From NCBI GenBank assembly GCA_002914845.1, contig JXTC01000009.1:875509-939508 (forward strand): 64,000 nucleotides of DNA, written 5' to 3'. The DNA is from Trema orientale (Eukaryota > Streptophyta > Magnoliopsida > Rosales > Cannabaceae). Below the pieces are notes generated by a model, which did not search any database, had not been told where the DNA came from, and saw only the letters and a list, made by a program, of their open reading frames with translations. Both the position numbers and the translations under genes were made by a program. This document shows, in pieces, positions 37,568 through 49,330 of this stretch. Every line of letters begins with the position of its first letter. The stretch's first letter is position 1.

Positions 37568-38146
37568 TGTTAGGAGATCGGCTTTGCGGAAGCAACAACA
37601 CACAGCTAAAATACGAGTTGAGAAAATTTAGGTAAAATGAAAAAGATAAGGCACACAAAAGATTTAACGTGGTTTACCCAATTTAGGCTACATCTACAGA
37701 TAAGATGGTGAAGAAATTCATTATGAAAAGGAGATTATAACTCACTTCTCTCTAAATACAAGGAGAGAACAAATAAACATCTCTCTTTTGAAAATACTCT
37801 CTCTAAACAATTTAGGAGAAAATAAGTAGGACACTAAGAGGAATTCCTAGGTTGAACTCTCTCTTAAGGGGAGAAGAAAATGTTTTGAATGGGATGCAAA
37901 ACTAGTGATGAAGCCCTCCGTATTTATAGAACTTAAAAGGTGATGTGAACACCACCTTTTACTATTGCTATTATGGCTGCTCTTTTCACTATTGCTATTG
38001 CGGCTGTCCTTTTACTATTGCTATTGCAGCTGCTCTTTTTACTATTCCTATTACGGCTGCTCTTTTCACTCCTCCTATTGCGACTGCTCTTTTCACTGTT
38101 CCTATTGCGGTTGGTTGATGAGCTGCAATTGTTGATTTGTTCAACA
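37568..38146 (-). repeat. 5' LTR of the Copia element
   Basis: 579 bp, strongly similar to 32835-33422 with scattered substitutions and short deletions. Confidence 0.9.
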
Positions 38147-39655
38147 TGTACTTGGGTTATCAGTGCCCAAATTTATACTTGTGGGACTATAGATAGATCC
38201 TATATATATTAGAGAAGGGAACTTAAAGTATTGGTAGAAAAGAAGAATTATCTAGTTATTGTCGTGTTCTGGAAAAATTCTTAATATATATGCATTATCT
38301 AATATATTTGTGTTGTATACATATTTACTCTTTCCTTGGTAGTGTGATGTAGTATACTAGTGGCCTCGCGCCAGCTCGATGAAATTAAGATCTAATTATT
38401 AATTTTGTAAATTTTGGACTCTAGAACTTCGTGGAAATTTCCCAGACTACTACTAAGGTCAAAACAACTATAAATAGGCCACTCTAGAGTAGAAAGAAGG
38501 GACACCTAGACTTAAAGAGAGAGAAAATATGGAGAGTTTTGAGAGAACAAGATTCAATTAGAGGCCGGAGGGTATTCATCTGCATAGAGAGCTTTACTCT
38601 ATAAATGTTCCTTCTCGTTTATTCTTTTCTTCTTCCTGTGTAATTAGTCTAGCATGATGAGTACTTGATTTAATTTTATGAACATGCTAAGCTAGATTTT
38701 TATTTGATTAAAGGTGATGTCAAAATCCTAAACATGCTACATAATCTATTTTCAGATCGTATCTTCTAATTCCCATATTAAGATTGTTTATGTTCTTGTT
38801 AGAGTTTGGTGACCCGAATTCTATTTGGTCCAACTCGAAAAGTTTATGGTGCGACATATATTAAAATTTTAATTATGAGAATTTTTTGGGGATCTTCGGT
38901 AGTATCGGCCTGATCCCCTAGCCCACCTCCGTACCTATATATTTGCTAGGATTTTTTATATTTGGCTTTGCCGTGTAAAAAAACTCATTTTCTGTATCCT
39001 ATTTTCGACATAATGATATCTTCTTCTCTGCCTGTGGTTTTTTCCTCTCTAGGGTTTTCTACGATAAATCTATGTATTCTTGTTTGTTGTTTTATTACTT
39101 ATTATCATTCGTTATTTCGTAAAAGTTCCTATATACAAATTGTCTACGATGTTTATCTTGTTTTATTTAGGTGGTCAACTAAATAGGACTTAATGAATAT
39201 CAAGTGCTAGATTGGAATTCTTGACCCATAATTGTCTTAGTTTTTTAATCATTAGTAGCGAATTGTGATCAATAATATATTGCAAGAGCTTTTAATTTGA
39301 TTATGTTGTAGAACATAACCTAGGTTAAATAATCCGAGTTTGTGTGTTTATTGCCTAGATTAATTAATCTATCTTTCTTATCTTAATACTTCCATTGGAA
39401 TAAATCTAGAGAGCTTGTTCTAGGTTGTTTAATGGATAGAAATTAAATAAAGAGCTTATTTTATTTGACGACAAACTAAGGAAAGATTCGGGTAGCAGAG
39501 CTTATTGTTATCTATGATTGATAATCTTAATCAGAAATTAAAGACAGATTTGTAATTGATTCGATAGCAATTACCTAGTAGTAGAAAAAGATCCTTTCAC
39601 TAGTTTTCTTTTTATTCATTATATTTTTAATTGATTTGGTTTTGCAATATTTAAT
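38147..39655. repeat. Degraded Gypsy-type LTR relic with a nested solo LTR
   Basis: From about 38440 the order of landmarks follows the solo LTR at 41493-42877: a ctataaatagg TATA-like box, an agagag leader, a gttcttct-like junction, tttaggtgg..caactaaat, gaagaacataac / gtagaacataac, and a final gaagaaggatcttt-like phrase at about 39585. It is therefore probably a relative of that LTR, without clean ends. The 38147-38440 stretch shows nothing recognisable. Confidence 0.45.
38797..39124 (+). mobile_element. Solo Copia-type LTR, copy 1
   Basis: A 328-bp segment starting tgttagagtttggtgacccg, flanked by gttct and gttcc. It matches 40470-40826 along its length (ggattttttatatttggctt, ccgtgtaa, tttttgacataat/gtaa, gttttctac/ccac). 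The pattern is that of a Copia LTR, but no internal region is attached. The 3' end has lost the usual CA. Confidence 0.65.
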
Positions 39656-40469
39656 TTGATGGAACATACGGACGAATTAAGAATCTTATCCCTTACTCTT
39701 GATGAGCCTACATCAATCAAGGAAGCTTATCATGAGAGAATAAGTATTTGTTGGGATGATGAAGAAGAGACACACAGATTGTTGGAGGATAAAGAAGCTT
39801 ATGCAACCATTGATTTGAGCTCATGGGGGTGTACTGGAAGTAAAACAGTAGGATGCATTGGCTGAAACACCGAGACAAAGATAATAAGGTTTATCACACA
39901 AAGGCCACTCAAAGGAGAAATATAGAACAAAATTAAGGCATTATAGATTCATGTTTCGGGGCTTGGAATTTGGAAAGCTTGAATTGAGGGTATTGAGATA
40001 GTTATTGTTGATTATTTTAAGGAGATCTTTACTTCTACGAACCCCACTTTGGATCAGATTGAATATTACGTGTTGGTTGTAGTGGAAAAACAAGTTTTAT
40101 AAATTATGAATATAGCATTCATGGCTTATTTACTAGAGAAGACAGTAATCAAGATTTGCTGCAAATGCAATTAGACAAAGCCTTAGGCGTGGATGGCTTT
40201 TTATCGTTCTTTTTTCAAAAATATTGGAATACGATTGGAGATGATATAATAGCTACTTGTTTAGAGGTTTTAAATAAGGGTAGAGATGTTGGAAATCTTA
40301 ATGACACTTATGTTTGTGTCTCGGATTTTAGACCCATAAGTCTTTGTAATGTGATCTACAAACTCATTACAAAGGCTCTAACAAATAGGTTAAAACTAGT
40401 TTTAGATGAGATCACCTCTCTGTTTTAAAGTGCTTTTGTACTAAGAAGACTCATAATTGATATGTACAT

Positions 40470-40826
40470 TTTTAGAGTTTGTGACCCGAATTCTGTTTGG
40501 CCCGACCCGAAAAGCTCGTGGTGCAACATATGTTGCGATTTTGTAATTGGAAGAATTTTTTGGAGGTCTTTGGTGGTAGCAAAGGGATCAGGCTGATAGG
40601 ACCTGTTTTATGTGCCTGTTTTTTCTGTATATATTTTGTCCATACAGACATGTATTTTAGGATTTTTAGGATTTTATATATTTCGGCTTGGCCGTGTAAG
40701 ACTCAACCTCCTATACTTAATTTTTGACATAGTAAAATTTCTTCTTCTCTCTCAGTGAGTTTTCCACTTAAATTTGTGTGTTCCTATTTTTCGTTCTATT
40801 GGTTGTTATCATTCGGTAATTTATAA
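40470..40826 (+). mobile_element. Solo Copia-type LTR, copy 2, inside the LINE
   Basis: Interrupts the LINE reading frame right after AFVLRRLIIDMYI and resumes at about 40838 with EGLNML. It is similar to 38797-39124. Flanks tacat / tatat are a weak 5-bp duplication. Confidence 0.65.
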
Positions 40827-41492
40827 TATATGTAAAGGTGGGTTTGAAGGCCTTAATATGTTGAAAAAGAAAAAAGTTAGGAAGAAGGATTTTGCATCGC
40901 TCAAGCTCGATACGAGCAAAATTTATGATCATGTAGAATGGGATTTTTTTTTAGCTAAGATCATGGAAAAGATGGGTTTTGCTCAAGGATAAATTGAAAA
41001 ACTTATGAGACGCATTACTAATGGTAGGTAATGTTTTATAAAAAAAGAAAAAAGAAAAAAAGAGATAGAGAGGGGTATTTATCAAGGCTATCCCCTCTCC
41101 CCACATACTTATTTCTCTTGTGTCTGCATAGTCTCCCCTCAATGATTTATAGGGCTGAGCCAAATGATTTAGTTCATGGGTGAAAATTTCTTAAATAGCC
41201 CTATTGATCTCTCTCTTTTTGTTTCGCTAATGATAGTGTAGTATTCATCAATGCTGTTGTTTCGGAGTGTTTCTGACTGAAAAAGATTTTTCAGACTTAT
41301 GTATTGGCTTCATGATTGCTTATCAATTTGAAAAATAAGCTTTGTCTTTTAACCCAAACACTGGTCGAGGGATTATTGAAGGAATTTAAAGTCTTTTCAA
41401 AATTTAAGTAGCTTCATGCTATGAGGAAGCTTTAGTGGCTGATCTTATTGTTGACAACGGGTGGAATGAGAGTCTAATTCGAGATAGTTTAT

Positions 41493-42877
41493 TGATAGGT
41501 TTCTATTTGCACTTAAATGATGATTTATTTTCTGCATTATTTTAGTTGTTTTTGTGTTATTCTGAGACTAATTACCTTATTTTATGTTTATTAGATGTCA
41601 AAGGAGGAAAGGATTAGAAATGAGTTGAAACAGGACGAGTCAGAATGAAAATGGAGCAAGGCAACAAAAAGACAGTGGAACGGGGCCTTGGCACTAGACT
41701 AGCTGCAGAAGTTGAAAAAAAGACGGAGAGAGACAGAGAGAGCCGAGAACCCAAGACTCAGCACCCCGATGCTAGATCTTGTGCGCCGCGGCACTGGAGA
41801 TGTGAAATGTCCACTGACTTTAAGTAATTTTCACTTTTGGGACTCCGTATCCATGTGAAAAACCCCTAATATGCCTCTGAGATAATTTTATTATATATAG
41901 GGGTCTCTAAAAGGGAGAATAGAGAACTTAAATACCTAAACACGTAGAGAGAGGAGGAGGAGGAGAGCTTGGAGGCAGGAGCTACAGCCATCTATCGTTC
42001 TGCTTCTTTCTTTTCCTTTTCCTTTGTTTTTCTTTTTTAGCATTGTGTTCCTATTGCTATACTTTATATTATTGTTAGATTAAGTTTAGGTTCAGGTTAA
42101 GGGTAATTTCAAAGTTCTGAATATGAACATATATTAGCTTTTCAAATTCTATATATCAATTGTTATTTTCAGAATTGTTATTGTTCTTCTATGTTTGATG
42201 ACGATTATTTCTATCTTGTATATTTAGGTGCACAACTAAATTATGCATGATAGATTTCTATAGCTATATTAAGGTTCTAGATACGTAATAGTATAGAATT
42301 CCTGGTAATTGTAGCAAGATCATAGTGAGAATTAGATTGCATAATTTAATTGGTTTATGATGAAGAACATAACTCTAGTTCAAATAATCCTCGTGTGATT
42401 ATTGCTTAGATTTAACTTCTCTAGATCTTAATGCACCAGTCTAGATCGATTGAGTGAGCGTATCTGATATCATCTAGCTAATAGAATTTAGGTAAGGGCT
42501 TGTTTACATAATAAATTGCGTATAGAGCTAGGCTAGCAGCACGCATCTGCTACCTAAGGTTGGTAATTTTGAATATTACTTGATTATAGAATTTTGGTAA
42601 CTAATTTAGTTGGAGTGTCTAATGGTGAAGAAGGATCTTTAACCCTTTTATTTTATTATTATTTGCACTTTATTTATTTCTCTATTTTTATTTAGTTTTA
42701 GTTTTAGTTAGAATTCCCCATAAATCTTAGGATTAATAGTTTATTGATTAGACCAGTTACTCGTGGGATCGATCTTTCTTGCCACGGTACTAGGTGTTGC
42801 TAGGTTTCCTTAGGATTTCTAGAATAGTTAGAGGAGGTATAATAGATAAAATTTGATTGCGTTAACGATCGCTATCA
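41493..42877 (+). mobile_element. Solo Gypsy-type LTR (1385 bp)
   Basis: Ends tgataggtttc and gatcgctatca (TG..CA with an inverted tgatag/ctatca), flanked by a perfect 5-bp duplication tttat (41488-41492 and 42878-42882). The right end has the phrase ctcgtgggatcgat followed by cgttaacgatcgc, typical of LTRs in the Athila/Tat-related Gypsy group. It contains a TATA-like tatatatagg near 41894 and a GA-rich leader after it. No internal sequence remains, consistent with LTR-LTR recombination. Confidence 0.88.
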
Positions 42878-43339
42878 TTTATACTCTATTGATGCTAATT
42901 TAATCCTTCAAATTCATTTAGGGTAAAAATGGTAGAGCTAATTCCTTAATTTGGAAGTATGACATAGAATGTGTACATACAATAAAGATTGTTTATAAAG
43001 CTCTTATGATAAACAGAAATAGAAATGATGCCTTTTCTCATCTAGAAGTTTTGGAAGTGGAAACTTTGTTTGGTGGGCTTACAAGGACATTTTTCCTACA
43101 ATGGGAAATTTTTGTAGAAGGAGAATTGCGAAGAAATGTTTGCATCTTAGATGTGAGAAGAAGATGGAAACAGCTGACATGCTTTCATTAATTGTGAAAA
43201 AGCTTATAATGCAGTTTTGAGAGAGAGATTCTGTGATGGGCTGGGCTGACGAAGGTAATCTAATGCAAGTAATCTCTATGATGACTTTATTCAAGATATT
43301 AGTAAGGTGTTCCTTGACGATGTTTTGAGACCTACTTTT

Positions 43340-43510
43340 GAAGTAATGCGAAGGTGTACCTTAAAGCGCAAAGCACCACATGAGGTATCAATTTTTTATT
43401 GAATAATGAAATGACACTTCAAGTGAGACGCGTATGGAATCCAATATATTAATTATAATCTCCCAATAAGAAATTGACACCTCATATGACGTTTAGTAAT
43501 ATTACGCTTA
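43340..43510. mobile_element. Palindromic MITE in the LINE remnant
   Basis: The left phrase catgaggtatcaattttttattg and right phrase caataagaaattgacacctcatatg are inverted repeats around a short AT core. It separates LINE segments. Ends are not sharply defined. Confidence 0.55.
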
Positions 43511-43811
43511 TTTTTGTGATGAATGATGATGTGGGTCATCTAGTTTGAAAGGAGTAGTAGAATTCATAAGGGAAGTGTACAGAACCCAGCTGCACTTAAT
43601 CTAGAGCAGTGGAGTTCTTGAAGGAGTTTATGGGGAAAAGGCCAATGGCGAAAAGGTTGTTTCTAGGAAGGCTTGATCTGGTGGTTCAAGATATTGGTCA
43701 GTTGGGTATATTCCTCGTACGTTTTTGTAATGGTGCGGCCAATTGGATAGCCAAAAGGGCTCTTTGTATGAACTTTAGATTCATTTGCAATAAATGAGAG
43801 ATAATTTCGTA

Positions 43812-43836
43812 AAATAATAATAATAATAATAATAAA
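43812..43836. repeat. (AAT)n microsatellite
   Basis: Eight ATA/AAT units directly after the LINE stop codon (taaatgagag...). It may descend from the LINE's 3' tail. Confidence 0.85.
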
Positions 43837-45560
43837 CTAAAGTTAAGATCATTCAAAACATATCGAACTCATAAGTAATTTGTACCAAGTACGTACCTGA
43901 TCGAGAGACTTTTTCAACTCCCCTTCACTATATACGCCTCCAACCAAAGATGGTTTGTCTGATGAAGATTACTGATAATTTTACATCAGCCTCAAATTGT
44001 GGACAAACCTATAATTTTTTGTTTCTGTATTTGTTTTTTCTCTTTTTTTTTTGTGATTTTTTTTTTCCCGTAAGAATGGCAAATGATCAAAGGTATTTTT
44101 GTTTTTTGTGATTTTTTTTTTTTGCGGGTGAGTCAAACGGACAAAGACAATAAACAATAATAAGATCAAAATAATGAAACAAGGAAATTAATGATTAATT
44201 TTATAAAATCTCACAAGTACCTATCAAAGTCCAACGCAGTAGTACACTTTCTGTTCTCTTAGATTTTTTTTTTCTTTTGGTTTTTTTTTTTAAAAAAAAA
44301 AATTAAAGAAGTATTAGAGCAAACGAAAAAGAAAAACCAATATGAAGACACGCGGAAACAAGCAAACCAGAAACAAACAAATTAAATGGAAAGAGACTGT
44401 ATCAAAAGAAACAAATTAACTTTGAGAACAAATGGAACTCTGTTTTTGTAATTGGCTTGAGTATGAGAAACAATGACCGTTTTTGCGTGCAATGAATTGA
44501 GTTGGATAATTCGAGTACGAGAGAATGGACTGGACGCTCTGTGAGTAGTAGACAACAGCATTACGAAATGAGATAAAGCTGGCTAATAACTAATTACTAT
44601 CGAAAAGAGGAGAAAGCACCCGAAGTAAGTTTTCAAGCGGGAGGAGCATTGCAAAAGGAAAATTCTAAACTTCATGAGGGAATATATCAAAAAATTAATA
44701 TGATTATACAAATAAATTGTTCCTTTTTTTTTTTTTTTTCCTTTTTCTAGATTATCTGTGAAGTTGTGTAGCATTACAGAATTTAGACCTGGGTAGGAAT
44801 AATTTGGCCCTTTTTTCTTGTTACTACTTTTAGGAATGATTTTTGTATGATTAGTTCTATTAATTTTTATTTTTATGACCTTTTTATGACTGATAGTTAC
44901 AATAAAAATGACCGTCATAAATAAATTGATTACATGTCATAAATAATATATTGACTAGTCGTAAAAAAAAAAAAAAAATCATTGTAAAAAGTTGTCCTAG
45001 AAATATAGTTTACAACCAAAAACTCCCAGTCTTGTCCAATTCCCCAACAATATTACTAGGTTGCAAAAGGACTACAGGCTATTGTGTTCTAAAGAAAGTG
45101 GTGGGAATTCTTTACAATAACTTTGATAAAAGTATCATTCATTGGCTAATCTTTTGTCACAAATATTATGTTCTGTACTTCATTCCCACGTTGTCTTTAC
45201 CTTTTATTACAAAAAACTGCCTTATCCCATTTTTTTTCGCCTTTTTTTTTTAAAAAAATGAAGTAAGGAATCATTTGACTTAAGATAGTTTTTATGTTGG
45301 GATAAGAGCAGTAGCAATCTTTTAAGAACAACTTTTATTTTGATACCAAGCAAGGTACTATATACTTGCAGGGAAATTCTAGAATTGCTATTTTTTCCAA
45401 CAATTATGATATCCTTTGAAACTATTAATTAAAAGAATTTCTTTATCACAAATGCACCAAACTACTTAGAACATTTCTTTATCATAAGTGCACCCAAGTT
45501 TAATTTTTTTCTCATTAACGTAATAATGGTCATACTAAACCTAGCATTACGTACTGTTGT
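43837..45560. other. AT-rich intergenic DNA
   Basis: Long T and A runs and no gene. The sequence gtcataaata occurs twice around 44912-44950. Open frames (43981, 44583, 44951) are low-complexity. Confidence 0.5.
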
Positions 45561-45634
45561 GTCAGTGTGAGTTATATTTTGTACACAAGATGCTATATTT
45601 CTTCCATCATTACTGATACACAAGCTCCTGGCGG

Positions 45635-45830
45635 CTTTTATCTGGATGTTGTGCTTGTCCTCTGTTCTTTCCAAAGAAAAGCTAGAAATTTTCCCTTTTC
45701 TAGCTTGGACAATATATATGGCATGAAAGAAATTAGAGGCTAATTTAAGGTGAGTTAAAAAGTTGCGAGCATTGGTTTAGGGCCCGGAATTTTATAAAAA
45801 GTGAACAGAGCAGCTAATCGTTGTTCGTAA
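45635..45830 (+). pseudogene. Short LINE fragment
   Basis: Matches 23505-23700 nearly word for word: gatgttgtgcttgtcctctg, then ttctttccaaagaaa.gctaga, then agcattggttt/ag.gggcc.gga and gcagctaatcgttgttcg. It shows what the LINE at 23100-24615 looked like before the solo LTR entered at gctaa. Confidence 0.75.
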
Positions 45831-45839
45831 TCACCACAG

Positions 45840-46168
45840 CTGAGACCCTATAATTCTCCTTTAGCCCCTGAGTTCCTTAATTTCTCTCATTGATGCCCCC
45901 ACCATATTCCCTTTTTGCCCTTGCTCACACAAAATCCTTATAATTTCAATCCCACATGAATCTAACCCATATTTCCAGCCACATTCATCAATATTAAATT
46001 CCCATTTGATGTGAAATTATCACCACGAATACGCACTCACAATCTTGATCCCAAACACACCAAAAAGAAAACTCTTAATGGGATGGTTAGAATGAGGAGA
46101 GCAAACCTCTATTTCTATGCTTAAGTTCCACCAATCCTAACACTTTATTTCCATATATATATATATAT
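45840..46168. other. Intergenic DNA
   Basis: Unremarkable AT-rich sequence; no coding or repeat signal recognised. Confidence 0.4.
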
Positions 46169-46406
46169 GGGCACCAATCCAGTAGGTATTTTTTTTTTAA
46201 ACCTATGCATAGGTATCAATTTGGCCCATGAAAATTTATCATGCATATTTTTTTATAGTAAAAAATAAGAGAGAGAAATAGCATTAATGATGCACGTCTT
46301 TTCATGCATCTCATTATAACCGTCAGATCACTATTAAATGATGATCTAATGGCTAAAAAAAATACCTACACATAGGTTAAAAAAAATACCTACTGGATTG
46401 GCAACC
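46169..46406. mobile_element. Mutator-type MITE 1 of a tandem pair
   Basis: 238 bp with inverted ends gggcaccaatccagtaggta and, reversed, ggttgccaatccagtaggta. The inner arms also pair (cctatgcataggta / cctatgtgtaggta; ccgtcagatcac / ccattagatcat). The flanks are tatatatat on both sides (46160-46168 and 46407-46415), a 9-bp duplication in simple TA sequence. Confidence 0.8.
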
Positions 46407-46420
46407 TATATATATATATA

Positions 46421-46658
46421 GGTTTCCAATCTAATATGTATTGTTTTTTTTCTTATTTATAGGTATTTTATTCTAGCCGTTGGATCATTATCTAACGGCT
46501 ACCATAATTTGAGTAGTTGGAAAAAAAGAACAAAAATATATACCCATTATTTAATATTTTTCTTTCACCACTTTTGCCATAAAAATACGTGCGTGATGAA
46601 TTTTAATTAGACAAAACAATACCTATAGATAAATAAATAAAAAAAATATATTGGTGCC
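46421..46658. mobile_element. Mutator-type MITE 2 of a tandem pair
   Basis: 238 bp with inverted ends ggtttccaatctaatatgta and, reversed, aggcaccaatatatttttt; inner tataggtatt mirrored. Flanked by TA runs. Related to MITE 1 (same ends, same ccgttggatcatta/ gatcat core), but more diverged. Confidence 0.75.
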
Positions 46659-46889
46659 TATATATATATATATATTACGAAGCTTGTACATGATAAATAC
46701 ACATTTTGACTCGCAAAAAGCTTATAATGGGATTTCCAATTATTATTACATAAAGTATACACGGTTTGTAAAACGTGTAATCATCCATGTACGGCAACAG
46801 ATGATTGTCATGATCTAGCTCAGACATATGATTATATGAAAAATTGGCTCCAATAACTAAAGGAATAATCTTATAAGCTTGAAAAACAA

Positions 46890-47330
46890 GATGAATTTAC
46901 TCTAAGAGGTCTACTAAACTCTCATGACGAAAAAAAAGACTTACCCATAAATGTTTTCAAAACTAACCATATTATCATGTCACACATGAAAAATTACTTA
47001 GATACCTTACTCCCTAACAAACTATAAAATACGTTCTTCTCCAAGCTCCAAATTACTTCTGCCAGCATCGGCGGTCTTAATCTCGACCACATCGGTGCCT
47101 CCACTTGACTAGAGTCGAAAAAGTCAAAAGTGAAGGAGACGGTGCCATGAAGGCGGCCGACTATGTTCGACTGGAGTTGAAAATATTTGATCAGTCGTAC
47201 ATCGGTCAAAAATTTTCGACAGGTGGCTTTAACCCCAATCATAGTCGAACAATGGTTCGACCTCAATATAGCTCTAAAAAGTCGTTCTAATAGGGATCTA
47301 ATAGAGGTCTGCTGGACCCAATATAGCTCT
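46890..47330. repeat. Dispersed repeat shared with 57590-58330
   Basis: The first about 130 bp (tctcatgacgaaaa..ccataaatgttttcaaaactaac..aaattacttagatacc) matches 57610-57690, and the following section around ttaatctcgacc..gtcgaaaaagtc matches the region around 58100-58130. Open frames here (46994-47341, 47105-47290) are probably chance. Confidence 0.55.
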
Positions 47331-47584
47331 ACTGGATCCAATTGAGTTTTATTTGGTTTTATTTATTAACTTGTCAATCAATATGGATTTTTAGATTTCT
47401 AAACTCAAAATTAGATATAGCATATATGGTGTTGGCATCATATATTCACATAGTTTGTTATGATTTTGGCATGATATATATACACATAGTATACTCATTT
47501 TTAAGAGCAATCCAAAAATTAGGTCCACATACAAAAGAGAAATGTTGACCTACATAAATACAAGAGGAATTATAAACTAAGGAT

Positions 47585-49318
47585 CCCAATCTTAGCAAAA
47601 ACTTTCTATAGCCATCTTTTTTCTGAAGAAAGATACTCTGTCATCGGTGAGGTAATGAAATGAGAAGCCAGCCATGTCAAGCTTAACGTACTTGATCACG
47701 TAAACCGCACAATTACCACTGTTATCAAAATAATAAAATGTTCATTACAATTAACTACTTAATAAAATGAAGTATATGAGATGCGATAAATAAGGACTTA
47801 CAAATCAGTTTGGGGCATGTTAACGGGGTGAATGTACGACCATGGAATATGAAGAAGCTCCACTATATGCTCATAGTATCTAGATAAATAGAGCACAGTC
47901 GGGATCATTATTTGGAGTGGCACCATCACATTGTTCAATTCATTTGTTTTAGTCAATACTTGATTGTAGTCATATACAACTAACTCAAATGTATCTAAGT
48001 TTGCTTTGATTGTAACCCAATATTTATCATTTTCACTTAATAGCATATATCACTTTTGGTGCCTTTCCAAGCCATGCCTCAAGGTTTAGGTGACTGGCCT
48101 AAAATGTATCATTTTAACTCTTCATCGACGATCGAAGGGTTTGAGTTGAAATTGCTAATCACCAATTAACCGAATTTCTCATCCAAAATAACTAAATCTT
48201 GTATAATCACATTTGAGTATTTATGTTGTCGCTTCCTAAGGCCCTACATTGCCTCATCAATATGTTGTAACGTTGAAAAAAAATTACAATTTCTAATTTC
48301 AGAAAATTAAATAATAACATTTATTTAAACTTTAAATATTGTATAATGTGACATACCTCTCTTGATAAAAACTCCTTCTCGTTCATAATCTGTTGAAAAA
48401 AGTACAGACTCTGTTCAGTGAGAGCACACTCAATGCTTGAGTTCAATTTTCAATAATTGTGATAAGTTTTCTCTTTGTCATCATCTGTAGATAGCAAAAG
48501 GTCATGCTTAATAAGAACATCCCGACGAAACTTTGTGTGACGAGTTTGATTAGTGTATAGTGAATGTATATAGTGCGACGGTTTTAATTGCCTTTTTGGC
48601 CTCTGTCCGGTGACTAGCTTCTGAGAAGACCGTTGCTCATCCAGTTGAGCTTGTTGCTGCTCAATACCAAGAGCTTGTTATTGCTCAACACTAGGATCTT
48701 GTTGTTGCTCAACCTCACAGAGTTACTTGTTGCTCAACAACATAAGCTTCTTGTTGCTCACCATCCGATATCGCGGGTGTCGTGTAATATATCGTTGAGT
48801 AATTATCATCATTGACAAATGTATCACCACCTCGTGGCATAGAAGTGGCATCCCGTTGTTGCACCAAAAACTCTATGTTCGCATCCAATCTCACAATGTC
48901 TGACCTGATCATTGAAAATAGTTGATCTATGTGAGCCTTAAGCTCACTAAGCAAGTCTATGGTCTCCCCCAGCCTCCTTTCCGCTTGACATGGTTCTAGT
49001 GGGCTCGACACATTAACGTCATCATGGATGGGAGAATGACCACGTTTTTATGGGATTGACATCTCAACATCCTCCCGTATGCCTTGTCTCGTGGCATAGA
49101 CACGACCTATGTCACCAACCCTTGTATCCTTATAGGGGGTCTGGGCTTCACTCATAGCATTAACATTAAGCATGAGCCTCATGAGCATCGGTCTCAGCAA
49201 GCCAACTTATTGTGCCTCCACGCTCTAATACACCTGTCAACAAATCTACCTCAGAGTTCGAATCTGACTCAGTCATACGAACAAAATCTTTCATGTATGA
49301 TGTCGCTTTCTCATCCCT
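47585..49318 (-). pseudogene. Ulp1-like (C48) gene fragment, probably from a MULE
   Basis: Minus-strand pieces: RDEKATSYMKDFVRMTES (49257-49318); a Gln-rich linker with repeated EQQQ units (48640-48815); KRQLKPSHYIHSLYTNQTR near 48545-48605, typical of the segment before the protease in plant MULE-associated Ulp1 genes; SENDKYWVTIKANLDTFELVVYDYNQ (47950-48046); and GNCAVYVIKYVKLDMAGFSFHYLTDD (47620-47730). The Asp and Cys of the triad are identifiable, but the expected His before W is Tyr and DCG is NCA. Stops and frame changes separate the pieces. No TIRs could be assigned to it. Confidence 0.65.
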
Positions 49319-49330
49319 AGTCAGAATAAG

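Larger units (their letters stand above)
32835..38146 (-). mobile_element. Full-length Ty1/Copia retrotransposon, mutated
   Basis: Two LTRs, 32835-33422 and 37568-38146, begin tgttaggagatc and end ttgttcaaca on the plus strand. Flanking 5-mers are tttac and tgtac (4 of 5 match). In minus orientation the primer-binding site TGGTACCAGAGCC lies at 37554-37566, complementary to initiator tRNA-Met with one change from the usual form. The polypurine tract (complement of ttctcccacttaaag) is at 33423-33437. The domain order gag, protease, integrase, reverse transcriptase, RNase H identifies Copia. LTR differences and several stops indicate an old insertion. Confidence 0.95.
39656..43797 (+). pseudogene. 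LINE (non-LTR) retrotransposon remnant, broken by several insertions
   Basis: Plus-strand pieces in LINE order: the linker before RT (LLEDKEAY, then HWLK..DKDNK.YHTKATQRRN) at 39656-39940; the reverse-transcriptase start DKALGVDGFLSFFFQKYW and VSDFRPISLCNVIYKLITKAL at 40156-40460; the next RT segment KKKVRKKDFASLKLDTSKIYDHVEW at 40860-40980; the zinc-finger-like tail (MGNFCRRRIAKKCLHLR) at 43090-43160; and the RNase H end FLVRFCNGAANWIAKRALCMNF at 43700-43797. Between the pieces lie a solo Copia-type LTR (40470-40826), a solo Gypsy-type LTR (41493-42877) and a MITE (43340-43510). The YxDD box is not recovered. Confidence 0.8.

Noticed and set aside
46994..47341. 115-codon minus-strand open frame
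   Set aside because: It lies in a dispersed repeat also seen near 58100, where the frame is not kept.
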